Below, piece by piece: positions 22,828 to 33,791 of a DNA stretch of 64,000 nt (positions are counted from its first letter, which is position 1; every line of letters starts with the position of its first letter). This stretch comes from Perilla frutescens (taxonomy: Eukaryota; Streptophyta; Magnoliopsida; Lamiales; Lamiaceae). The stretch is from the NCBI GenBank assembly GCA_026008535.1, contig BRKX01000014.1, positions 17,382,694 through 17,446,693 of the forward strand, given 5' to 3'. The notes below the pieces were generated by a model. The model saw only the letters and a list, made by a program, of their open reading frames with translations, had not been told where the DNA came from and ran no database searches. Both the position numbers and the translations under genes were made by a program.

Positions 22828-24185
22828 GATGTCTAATGTGTGGTAACCCCGTCGAGCTAAAGACGTTAAACTTAGCACTTATTAGGAGGCAACCCAATTT
22901 TTCTTTTGATTCTTTTATTCCTTTTATAGTTTTTGGTAGTTATGTGTTTCTTATTTTTTTGGTCTTAGCGTTTTGTTGTTTATAATATTTTGGTAAGTAG
23001 TGCAAAAGTGCAGGGGATAGGAGTAAAAATTCACCAAGTATGGAGCCCCGAGCACAGGCTAGCGCAACCCGATGCTAGAGTCGGTGCGAGTGCGCGTGTA
23101 CACAGAGGGTGTAAAACTCCATAGCCAGGCACGGCCTGACTCAGACACCTGCAGGTGCGAGAAGCTCGATCGCGCCAGGTGGCGCGGCCCGACCAGCCAA
23201 TTCACTCGCGTCCCCTCCGATCACGCCCCGTACGCGATTTTCATTTTAAAACCTCTCTCCCCCTTTCATTTCTTCTCACCTCCATACTCGATTTCTCTCT
23301 TCTCTCTCACACCCACACACAAGCACACTTAATTTCTTTTTAAATCTCCACTTCCACAAGCACAAGAACACCCCAATCTGAGGTATGAAGTCTCTAACCC
23401 CTTCCTTTCCATTCTTTATGGTTCAATTTCTCTAGTTCAAAATATTTGGGGAAATTATGATTTTGGTGGTTGAATGTGTTTGTTGTTTGATGAATTATGC
23501 TCCTACCCATGAACTCTAGTCAATTGTGTGATAAATTTAGGTGTTTATGGTGAAATTTTAGGATTCCCAAAACCCAGGGTTCTATGCAATTTGGGGAAAA
23601 TTTGACCTTTGATTTTCATTATGTTTTTGTTGAAACAATTGAAGCTAACCCCACCCATAGATCCTAGGCATGGCAAATTTTGTTGAATTATGGCTATTTT
23701 TCCTAAATTGTGATTTTTATGCATTAGGGTTTTTGATAATTTTGGAAAAATGCTATGTCATTTGAATCATTATGCATATTCATGATAGCTAAGCTACAAT
23801 TGTGTCACATTGTTGTGTTTAGTAGTTGGGAATCCAAATGGAAAGAATAATTAGGAGTTGTGGAGATTGTAGGGATTTTTATGTGCCCTATGGAATTTTT
23901 ATCCATTTGTTGAACTTTATTTGTGCAATTCATACCCCGTGATGTTTGATTTAGCATGTTGCCTCTTATGCTAAGTACTTGGTGAAAGCTTAATTTTTAG
24001 AGTTGTGTTAAATTGAATTGCATGTTGTTTGGGTGTTGTGAGGTGTTGAAGAGTTTGAAATTGTAGAAGTGAAAATTTTGCTTAAGTATTGACCCTTCAT
24101 GGTTTTAATTGATGCCTACGCCTGTTATGTGTTATGCCATTTAAAAATGTATTTTTGACAAGAATTTGTTTTGAAAGTGCAAGGT
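22828..24185 (+). other. Athila-1 pol-env spacer with GC block, leader and candidate intron
   Basis: No ORF of substance. From 23040 to 23240 is a GC-rich block with the 14-base CGGTGCGAGTGCGC also present in the Athila-1 LTR, plus GGCGCGGCCCGACC. It is followed by a pyrimidine/CA-rich leader (about 23255-23380) and a donor-like CTGAG|GTATGA (GT at 23383). The sequence then turns T-rich with G, intron-like, until GTGCAAG|GT at 24182-24184, two bases before the env-like ATG. This suggests a separately initiated, spliced env-like mRNA. It is inference from sequence patterns shared with Athila-2. Confidence 0.5.
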
Positions 24186-25923
24186 ATGGCACGACGGGGT
24201 AGAGAGACATACCGAAGGAGAGTAGTTGAGTCCGAGAGTGAAGAGAAAGAGGCTCGAGATTACCAAGAGGAGTCCGAGGAAGAAGAAGAAGAGGAAAATG
24301 AGGAAAGTGGAGAAGAATAGGCCGGAGGGGATGAGGCTGAAGACGAAGAGGAGGAAGATGATGTTGATCAAGATGAAATAGAGGAGGATGAGGCCTCATT
24401 CCCCCCCCCCCCCCTTAAATTTGACTGGGGATCATCCAAGCGAAGTGGGAGTCCATTTGTTGAAACATGAGCACATAGAGAAATGGTTAAAAATGTCGAA
24501 GCATTTTGAGATCAAGGTAACAAAATTTACGGATACGGCTGCCACCCGACAGTTGGGAAGTCATGAGGATGTGTAGAGGTTGTTCAGTCAGTTAGGGTGG
24601 ACAAACGTACTGGATGGAGGATGGGTTACTTACCCAGTGCTAGTGAAGGAGTTCTTAGCCACACTAAAGGTCAAGTCTACAGATAGGCGGGGGCCCATTT
24701 GGTGCAAGTTCCGTCTTGGAAACCAGAATTGGCGGTTTACCATGGATGAGATGAACTGCATGTTTGGCACCCCACGTGATGGTATCTTCCACCAGTACCC
24801 CACCTTTCGCCTTGAGGACTTCATGAGGCGCATCATTGACCCTGATCCTAGAATGGCGCGATATGACTCCAGCAAGGCCAAGGCCTCCCACGTCCAGAAT
24901 TCAGTTTTCCGCTACATTCAATGGGTCCTCTCTTCCACAGTCCTAGCTCGCCATGAGAACAGTGGATTCCGTACTCAGAAAATCCACATTCTTTGGTGCA
25001 TGCTAAAGGCGATCAACGTGGACTTCGCGGCTCATTTCCTCGATCAGTGCAAGAGGCAGGCCATACCGGGTAGTGGGAAGATATGCCTTGGGGGCTTGGT
25101 CACCCCAATTACACGAGCTTTAGATGTGGACCTCTCTAATTATGTTGTTGTGCACGGGTCCAGGAGGATCAATTTACAACACCTCCACAATGCCCGGATG
25201 ATAGGCACTACTGCTCCCATTCCATTCCAGTTCCTCATGAAGAATCGGGTCCGGTTCCCTCTCCCTAATCCCAATCTCACCTCAATTACCACTTTTGAGG
25301 ATCAGCGGAACTGGAAGATGAGCACGCCAGAGCACCGTGCCCTGATGACAGTAATTGATGCCGGTCTACATAGGCCCCCTCAAGGAGAAGCATCTACATC
25401 TTAGACGCCCAGGGCAGTGAGGAGATCGATGGAGGATGTGCAGGAAGAGAGGTTCAGTAACATGGAGGGTATGATGATGGAGATGACGACCAACTTTGGG
25501 AACATCCGGGTGGATATGACCTCCAGATTTGGAGACATGCGCACGGAGATGGATATGCGCTTCACAGGGCTGCAGGAGAACTTTGATACACGATTCACAG
25601 GATTGCAGGAGGGTATTGGGGCCCATTTCATAGGAATGCATGAGGAGTTGCACTTGAGATTCTCCAACCTCCAGTCGCACGTCGATTCCTGCTTCACAGG
25701 GATCAGTGCAGAAATCCAAGGCCTGCAAGGAAATTTTAATACTTTCCAATCTGATTTCAATGATTTTACAGGTTACATGAGGCAGTGGACTGGACTGAGC
25801 TCATCTTTATAGCGGCCTCCTCAACAGTTCCAGCAATATCCTCCATATCCGTATCCATTTCCGCTCTACCCTCCGTATCAGCCGCAACAGCTGTCTCAGG
25901 ACCAAGATCGCTCGGGGACTTAA
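24186..25923 (+). pseudogene. Athila-1 env-like / Athila ORF1 protein, broken
   Basis: Start ATG at 24186 (Met-Ala-Arg-Arg...), followed by a Glu/Asp-rich stretch. An in-frame TAG lies at 24318-24320, and a C14 run (24401-24414) coincides with a change of frame; TAG occurs near 24574, at 25402-25404 and at 25810-25812. The central domain (about 24590-25370) matches the Athila ORF1 family (VTYPVLVKEFL, RGPIWCKFRLGN, DSSKAKASHVQNSVFRYIQW) and is homologous to the partial ORF at 63383. The C-terminal part (25417-25800) has a Phe/Met/Leu pattern recurring every 11 residues (FGNIRVDMTSR, FGDMRTEMDMR), likely coiled coil, then a Pro/Tyr/Gln-rich tail ending at 25923. I see no clear signal peptide or transmembrane segment, so an envelope role is not supported by the sequence. 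Confidence 0.8.
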
Positions 25924-27400
25924 GTTTGCCTCTCTCATGGTCCCACTAGTCTTCCATCTAAACTTGCCCTGCTCTTGGCATGGTGCAAGTTTGGGGGGGT
26001 ATGCTAGTGGTGACCCGTTGAGCTCTAGCCTCCTAGTTTTTCATAAACATATTTAATTCTTGAACAATTTGTTTTATGTTATTTGAATATGTTATTTGGA
26101 TAATTTGGCATGTTATTTAGGAATATTCGATAACCCCATTGATTTGTATGGATGTATTTGATCTTTAGGATTTTATTTGGGCTATGTAATAAGTTATGCT
26201 CGGATTTGGGTGCAAATCTTGTTTTGATATTTTTCCTATCTTTGATCATCTATTTGTCCTCTTGGGATGAGTAGAGAAAAGCAGGATGCGATTGAGCATG
26301 ATTAGGGGTTTATTTAACCTTGCTTATGATGATAAAAATTTGTGCAAAAATTTTGAAAAATCATGTATGGAAATGAGTGATTAGCATATAGATTGAATTA
26401 TGGAATTTTGGCATATCTTACATATCACATGAGATTTGGGCAATGTTATTTTTTTCTTTACTTGAGATTTTTCTTCAACAATGCTAGCATCTCTAGAACT
26501 TTCTCTACAAACTCATATGATTATGTATGTGCTCAAAGAAACATGAAGATGACCTAAGGCGGTTCTTGTTAAAATTTTTGGGCCTAGAATTTTCTTTTGC
26601 TTTTAAACACATTCTTTGTTCACCCCTTTTGAGCTATGATGGTTATTATTTTGCTGAAAAGCTAAGGGTAGTGGGGATTGATGAAAATAGTAGGCTTGGA
26701 ATGATAACAACTTGGGAGCATAAAATGTGAAGTGTCTCGAGAATGATAAGTATGATTTTAGCCTTGACAAATTCAAAATGAGTCCTTCTCCTAGAATTAG
26801 AAAGGGAAACAATAGAGTGAAGATAAAAAAAATGATAGAAGAAAAGAACAAATGATCAATCTGGCTCTTATTTTGAAAATAAACAAACATTTATAGGAGA
26901 AGTGAACCAAAAGTAGGCTAAGGATTATCCGTTTTATTGCAACATTATTCCCAAGTAAATTTGTGGAGAATAGAAGAAAGCTATGTAGATTGCTTTGCTC
27001 AGATTTGCACTAGGAATGGGTTTGAATTGGAGCCACTCCTCCCCATATTTTCCTACCCGTCCAAAGAGTCGAACGCTTCAATCCGAAAGACCTATGTGAT
27101 TCTTATTTCTAGCACATATTGTGATAATATTGAGTTATTTTGCAAGCTTATGGTTGCATGAAAATATGCATTTCTTGACCCCTGTGAGGTTTAATTGTGT
27201 GATTGATTCTTCAACTAATAGAGGGGAGCTGAAGTTTTATAATTTGATCTTTATGAGCTTTGATTTCAATTGCCTTGCATGGGTTTTAGTTATTTCTTCT
27301 GAGGCAATAAGGCTTGAAAATCCCCTATGTTTGTATCTTTCAATTCTTTGTGTTTCTATTTCTTATTTGAGGACAAACAAGTGTTTAAGTTTGGGGGAGT
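25924..27400 (+). other. Athila-1 3' non-coding region with two polypurine tracts
   Basis: A first tract, GCAAGTTTGGGGGGGTATGC, lies at about 25986-26005 and the tract used next to the 3' LTR, AAGTTTGGGGGAGT, at 27387-27400. In between is AT-rich sequence with short unconvincing ORFs. The second tract primes plus-strand synthesis; the first resembles an additional or relict tract. Confidence 0.65.
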
Positions 27401-28229
27401 TGACAAATGGGATTTTCGCCCGTATTTTCGGGTTTACTCTAATCTTTATTTATGTTTTTCCTTTCCTTCGTTTATTTTTGTTTTCCTTTAGTTTTAAGCA
27501 TATCTAGCTAAATCTTTAATTCTAGGGTAATATGATTTAGCATTGAATGATGGATTAATGGATGAAGAAAGCATGTTAATCTCCCCTCTTTTAATTCTCA
27601 TGAATCAATGGTGTGAATGTATCTAACTAGGGTTGGCCTCCTTAAGTTGGATTTTGTGTTGATTATGTTTTAAGAAGAACTAATTAGCATTGGAAATTGA
27701 TTTATGAGTCCCATTAGGTATTGAATGATAATTTGTGCCTGGTTGGATTTTGGTTGATTAATTGTGCTTAATTTGAGGAAATTGGAATTTAGTCCTAGAG
27801 ATAGGAGAGCTCCCTTTTGTTCAATTAAATCGTAGAAACTCGAGAGAGCCTATGATTATTTTAGGTATTGATCTTGAGTGGAGTTAATATGAGTTCTAAT
27901 TCCGAAATCCATTATTTGTGTTGATGAATATTGCCTTAGGATCTTTCCTTTATTTGTTGCCCCTCTTTATTGCATTTTGTGATCATTTTGAGCTTACTTT
28001 AGTTTAATCCACCAAATTGTTAAATTTTATGCTTAGAATAAAAACAAACCAAATCCATGCTATATGTATTGCTTGACTTGTGAAATGATATGAGTGTAAT
28101 GCTTGTATGCCTTGAATCATTCTTAACTCCCTGCGGAATCGACCCCGTTTTTCCTTGTATTACAATTCGCTTGTACATTTGCAAGTTTGAATCGGGATTT
28201 AAAACTTAAAGTAGAAAATATTTCCATCA
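27401..28229 (+). repeat. 3' LTR of Athila-1 (internally deleted)
   Basis: It starts TGACAAATGGGATTTTCGCCC right after the polypurine tract and ends ATATTTCCATCA. It is 829 bp against about 1.5 kb for the 5' LTR. It passes from TCGCCCGT directly to GGTTTACTCTAATC, so the GC-rich U3 block and TATA box are absent. The remainder aligns closely with 16550-17280. Confidence 0.88.
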
Positions 28230-28333
28230 TGGTCCCGGTATCGACAAACTACTCTCTCAGGTTATCCACATGGTTGATTTCAGATGCAACCGCAGCCAAT
28301 TCATTGTCATCCCAATCATTTTGATGGCTTTTA
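28230..28333 (-). pseudogene. Copia-1 fragment: sequence up to the protease active site
   Basis: This is minus-strand copia coding between Athila-1 and copia-2. It reads into FVDTG of the aspartic protease active site at its low-coordinate end; the next codons are at 11838, on the other side of Athila-1. A TAG replaces the usual Trp just before it. Confidence 0.78.
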
Positions 28334-29766
28334 TGTTGGGGTTTTTCCGAATTAAACCACTGCAGGATCTATTGGTTGTTTATTAATCCATGTTCATGCA
28401 AATCATATTTTTATGCCACATGCATGTTTATCACGCCAAGCACAAAACCATGTAAAATTAATCTAATAAAGCGGAAGACATAGATCCGAATTACTTACAA
28501 TTGTCAGATGGTCGGAGGACAAGATTACAGGATTAATCTTGTTGTTGAATGAACACAAAATTGGCGCCACCTATCTCCACAAAATCGACCACACAAAGAT
28601 TCTACTCTAAGATCTTTTGTTGTATTCCCGAACTGTATCTAGATTCAGAGTGGGCTGAAATCTACTAGATAGATTTGTGAAATCTGTGGATAACTTTGAG
28701 AGACAAAGAAGGGCTGATTTCAAGTGCTGAAATTTTCGAATCCACCACCTCTATTTATAGGGGAGGTGGCCGAAAATATGTCTCTCAACCCTACTAGGTT
28801 TGGGCCTCTATCTCAAGTTCAATATCCAGTCCACTATCAGTCAATTGGGCTACAACAGGGATCTTAAAGAATATTAAATTGGCCCACTAATTTATTTAAT
28901 ATCCAATATCTAATAAACTTAGGATATAATTAAATAAATTAAGTTTTACTTTTATTCCACTAAAGAAGTAAAATTGACCTACCAATTTAATATATATTTA
29001 CGAATATGCTTTCTCCTTTAGTCCAGCCATTCCCCGTGTTTAAGATATAATGTTCATTAATTAATTATGTCAGCCTCTGACAGCTATAATTAATTAACAT
29101 CTAAAACCTTGAGTAGTACCACACAAGCTTTACCATATAAGGAATAAATTCCACCTGCAGTGTTTCAACATGAACTTGTGTTTTCTCAAGAGAACATCAT
29201 CAAACTGGCGCACCAGGACACGGTGCTCATGCATACTGCTCTACACATCATGCATACACTGTTATTACCCAAGATATCGAGTTTATTGATCTACGAAAAG
29301 ATCTCACCCATTGATAAATCAAAGTAACAAATAATGCACACATATGTTCGCCAATATCACATGAGTTCAGAACCCGAACTCTGTGGATCTTTATTCTCTC
29401 ACTAACTGGGTCAGAGACAGAGAATAGTATCCTATCGTGATCCTCCTGAATACACTACCAAGTGTACTAGAATAATCAGTTAGTCAAGATAAACTAACTT
29501 ATCAGATTATTATACGGTGTATCGATGGTGTGTTCAAGACCATCTAAGCGGTGAGCTCTTTAATACATTACAAGGTTCTAATGATATGATCTTACCATGT
29601 GACTCCCCATACCATATCATCTACAATGTAAGTATATGGAACATTGCATAGAACAATTATATAACATAATCTAAATGCAAACAGTGACTGCAATAACTTT
29701 CATTTCATATCATCATATCATCAGAAAAGTATACAAAGACAAGTCTTCCAGTATACAAAACTAACA
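28334..29766 (-). repeat. 3' LTR of copia-2
   Basis: On the minus strand it starts TGTTAGTTTTGTATAC at 29766, next to the polypurine tract AAGTGGGAGAT, and ends CCCCAACA at 28334; 1433 bp. A TATA box (minus strand) lies within a short inverted repeat at 28745-28769. Confidence 0.92.
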
Positions 29767-29842
29767 ATCTCCCACTTATACTTGAAGCATGTCTTTCAAG
29801 CATAAAAACTAACTGGCCAACTCTCCAATCAAAACTATCAAC

Positions 29843-32800
29843 TCAAACTGTGCCACCAGGTCTGCATCTCACTCCCATTTTCTCCACGTGACCATCAAAG
29901 GTCTTAGCCGGTAGGCTCTTCGTGAATGGATCAGCCAGGTTGTCCTCCGATGCAATCTTGACCACCACCACGTCTCCTCTCTTAATGATTTCTCATATAA
30001 GATGGTACTTTCTCTCTAGGTGTTTACTTACTTTGTGGGCTCTGGGTTCCTTCGAATTCGCCACTACATCAGAGTTATCACAGTATATCGTGATAGTCTT
30101 AGGTAAATCAGGAACCATGCCCAAGCCCACTAGGAACCCGTGGAGCCAGACAACATCTTTTGCAGCCTCAGAGACAGCTATATACTCAGTTTCCATGGTG
30201 GAATCAGCAATGCATTTATGTTTTATGCTCCTTCATGCGATGGCTCCAGCTCCTAATATAAACACATAGCCCGAGGTAGACTTACTTTGATCTTTTTCGG
30301 ATTGAAAATCTGAGTCCGTGTAACCCAAAGGCACTAGACTATCAGAGTAGAAAACCAACATGTAATCTCGAGTCCTTTTAAGGTACTTGAGAATGTTTTT
30401 GACCGCAGTCCAATGACCTTGTCCAGGGTTAGACTGATATCTGCTTACCATGCCAACGGCATAGCATATATCAGGCCTAGTGCATAACATGGCATACATC
30501 AAACTTCCCACAGCCGAAGCATATGGTACTTTCTTCATTTCCTCTATCTCAGACTGTGTTTGGGGACACATTTCCTTGGATAGATGAATTCCATGCCTGT
30601 AAGGTATAAAACATTTCTTAGAATCTTGCATGCCAAACCTAGCTAGTACTGTATCGATATAAGTCCCTTGGGATAGACATAACATTATTTTCTAGCGATC
30701 TTGAATGATCTTGATGCCAAAGACATGTCCAGTTTCACCCAGATCCTTCATATCGAACTGCTTGGAAAACCACACCCTAATGTTTGACAACGCCTTCTTA
30801 TTGTTTCTAATAAGCAAGATGTCATCAACATAAAGTACGAAGAATGCCACCACATTTCCATCATATTTCTTGTACACATAGCTCTCATCCGGACTTTGCA
30901 CGAATCCATATGACTGGATAACCTCGTCAAATCGGATGTTCCAAGATCTCGATGCCTACTTAAGTCCATAAATGGATCTCTTAAACTTACACACCAAGTG
31001 CTTTTGGCCCTTAGCAATGAATCCCTCTGGTTGCTTCATGTGGATGTTTTCTTCAAGACTTCCATTTAGAAAAGCTGTCTTAACATCCATCTACTAGATC
31101 TCATAATCCAAATGAGCGGCAATAGACAAGAGAATCCGGATTGACTTAAGCATGGCTACCGGTGAAAAGGTTTCCTCATAATCGATCCCTTCTTTCTGAG
31201 TATACCATTTTGCCACCAATCTTGCCTTGAAGGTTTCAACCTTCCCGTCAGATCCTCTCTTGTACTTGTAGACCCACTTACAGCCAATGGGTTTTACCCC
31301 ATCTAGTGGTTCTACAAGTTCCCAGACTTGATTGCGATCCATAGATTCAATCTCAGATCCATTGCAGTTTTCCAAGAATCCGCATCTTTATCTCGAATTT
31401 CCTTATCATAGGTCCTGGGATCCAATTCATTGAGACCCTCTAGGAAATCTGAAGCCTCTCCCAGACCAATGAATCTATCAGGTTGGCGTACAACCCTCCC
31501 ACTGCGATGAGGCAATTCATGTACTTCTGTGACACGTTGTGCAGTGTTTGGTGATTCCTCTTCTTGTACAACTGGTATAGGATTCGATCCTCCTCTTAAC
31601 TCCTTAAGGATGATTTGACTCCTTGGTTTGTGATTTATAACATAGTCTTCCTCTAAGAATCGAGCATTGGTGCTGACAATGATCTTCTGATCCTTACGAC
31701 TATAAAACAAATCACCTTTCATTCCTCTAGGATATCCAACAAACAGCCTTACATCAGTATGAGGAGCCAACTTATTAGCTTCTTTGTCCAACACATGTGC
31801 TGGGCTACCCCAAATCCAAATATGGTTCAAACTGGGCTTTCGTCCAGTCCATAGTTCTGTGGATATAGCAGGAACTGATTTCGATGGAACCAAGTTAAGA
31901 ATATAGGTTGTTGTTTCTAGGGCATATCCCCAGAACGAAATGGGCAACTCAGAATAACTCATTATCGATCTAATCATCTTTAACAGTGCTCGATTCCTTC
32001 TTTCCGCCACACCATTCTGCTGTGGCGTTCCAGACGCAGTCAACTGGGATATAATTCCATTCTCTGCCATGTAATCCCTAAATTCACTTGAGAGGTACTC
32101 ACCACCATGATCAGAATGTAGTGACTTGATACTTCTGCCTATTCGTTTCTCCACTTCCGCCTTAAACTCTTTGAATTTCTCAAAGCATTCAGATTTGTGA
32201 CGCAACAGATAGATATAACCGTACCTAGAGTAATCATCAATGAGAGTGATGAAATACTCGAAACCTCCTCGAGCTTGAATTGACATACGGCCGCACAGGT
32301 CAGAGTGAATCAAATCTAATAGCCCTTCGGATCTATTTCCTTTTGACTGGAAAGAACGCTTGTTATTTTACCTTCCAAACAGGATTCACACAAAGGAAAC
32401 GCTTCGAGTACCAAAGAAGACAATGGTCCATCATTTACAAGCTTTTGTATCCTCTTAAGGTTAATATGACCTAGCATTAGATGCCAAAGATAGGTTTGAT
32501 TCAAGTCTGAAGGTTCTTTTCTCTTATTAGGGTTTATGATCGATGTATTCAACAGTTGTCTTTGCATAGTGTTTTCAATTGGTTTAAGAAAGTATAAGTG
32601 TCCATCCAATGTGCCAGAACAGATAAAATGTTTACCACTAAAGATAACTACTTTGTTATCAAAAGAAACAGAATATCCATCCATAATCAATTTAGAAACT
32701 GAAATCAAGTTTCACATAAAACCAGGCACATAAAGACAATCTTTCAAAACCAAAGTTCTATCACTATTGAAAGGTAAAATAATGTCTCCCACTACAACAG

Positions 32801-33791
32801 CCACCACTCTCGTAGCATTACCCATGTAGACAGTGATCTCATCCTCGGTCAGCTGTCTTTTTACCAAGAACTCCTATAAAGACATGCAAACATGATTAGT
32901 AGCTCCAGTATCTACTACTCATGACTGGGTAGAACAAGTTGCTAAAAATGTTTCTACAACCAGAGTGTGAGATGTACCTCTCTTCTTCTTCTTGTTAGGA
33001 CACACCGTCTTCCAGTGACCTGGTTGGCCGCACTTGAAACATTTAGTCTTAGACTTAAACTCCACAGGAGGAATCTTCGCATTTGGCTTCTTTGCCTTAG
33101 GCGCCTCATCTGCAGTCTTCTTAGGTGTGTTTCTCTTCTTCCTTTTTCCACTAGAAGAAGACGACACTTTCTCAGCTATGTGGGCCTGAGGATCGCCCTT
33201 TTGGAGCAATTCAGCCGCCCGAAGATCTATGACCAGTTTAGTTAGGCTAACATCCCTTTTGATCGTGTTAAAGTTAAGCCTGAACTGTTCAAACTTTGAG
33301 GACAGGCTATGAAGAACAATGTCGATTTGAGAATCGCCATCCAGCTCTCCACCCAAGGTCTCAATCTCAGATAAATACCCCATCATCATGAGAACATGAT
33401 CCCTAACAGGTGTGGAGTCAAACATTCTCGCATCCATTAGCTTCTTCATTGCCAAATGGCGTGCCAAGCGGTTCTGATGACTGAATAGCTGCCTAAGGTT
33501 GTATATGATATCATAAGCGGTTTTCATAGGCTCATGCTGATGTTGCAACATATTTGACATAGATGCCAAAATGTAACAGCGCGCTATCTCATTAGACGTA
33601 ACCCACTTATCATATGCAACATTTTGAGCTTCGTCAGAACCCTCATCTGGCTGTGGAGGACAAACCTCTTCAAGCACAAACTTGTGTCCCTCAGCAACAA
33701 GAACTAAGTTAAGGTTATGAAGCTAGTCATTGTAGTTTTCACCGACAAGTTTGTTTTCTTTGAGGATTGAGAACAAATTAGAGAGTGCCAT
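29843..33791 (-). pseudogene. Copia-2 gag-pol polyprotein, broken
   Basis: Start ATG at 33791 (MALSN). A TAG near 33723 replaces Trp. The gag continues to the CCHC zinc knuckle CFKCGQPGHWKTVC (about 33006-33047). The protease DTGAT region follows near 32910 with stops on either side (MSL-stop; a TGA near 32715). GAG-pre-integrase is at about 32510-32340; a frameshift at about 32340-32370 precedes the integrase core (DYSRYG, SDHGGEY, PQQNGVAERRN, 32260-31970). A second frameshift near 31360 precedes RT (YVDD near 30820) and RNase H (end at 29843). Further stops occur at about 31090, 30960, 30692, 30233 and 29993. The polyprotein would have been about 1300 residues. Confidence 0.85.

Larger units (their letters stand above)
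11839..28229 (+). mobile_element. Athila-1: Ty3/gypsy Athila-type LTR retrotransposon, inactive
   Basis: LTRs at 11839-17280 (including a nested hAT) and 27401-28229 bound a tRNA-Asp-type primer site, gag, protease, RT, RNase H, integrase, a long spacer, an env-like ORF and a polypurine tract. The duplication is GGCCA at the left (the five bases shown read TGGCC on the plus strand, 11834-11838) against TGGTC on the right (28230-28234), one mismatch. Minus-strand copia-1 protease codons resume across the joint, which confirms the boundaries. All coding domains are broken by stops or frameshifts. Confidence 0.88.

Noticed and set aside
24388..24576. Independent short gene starting at 24388
   Set aside because: It is the continuation of the env-like ORF after the frame change at the C run.
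26527..27507. Short ORFs between the env-like gene and 3' LTR of Athila-1
   Set aside because: AT-rich 3' non-coding region; one ORF runs across the polypurine tract into the LTR.
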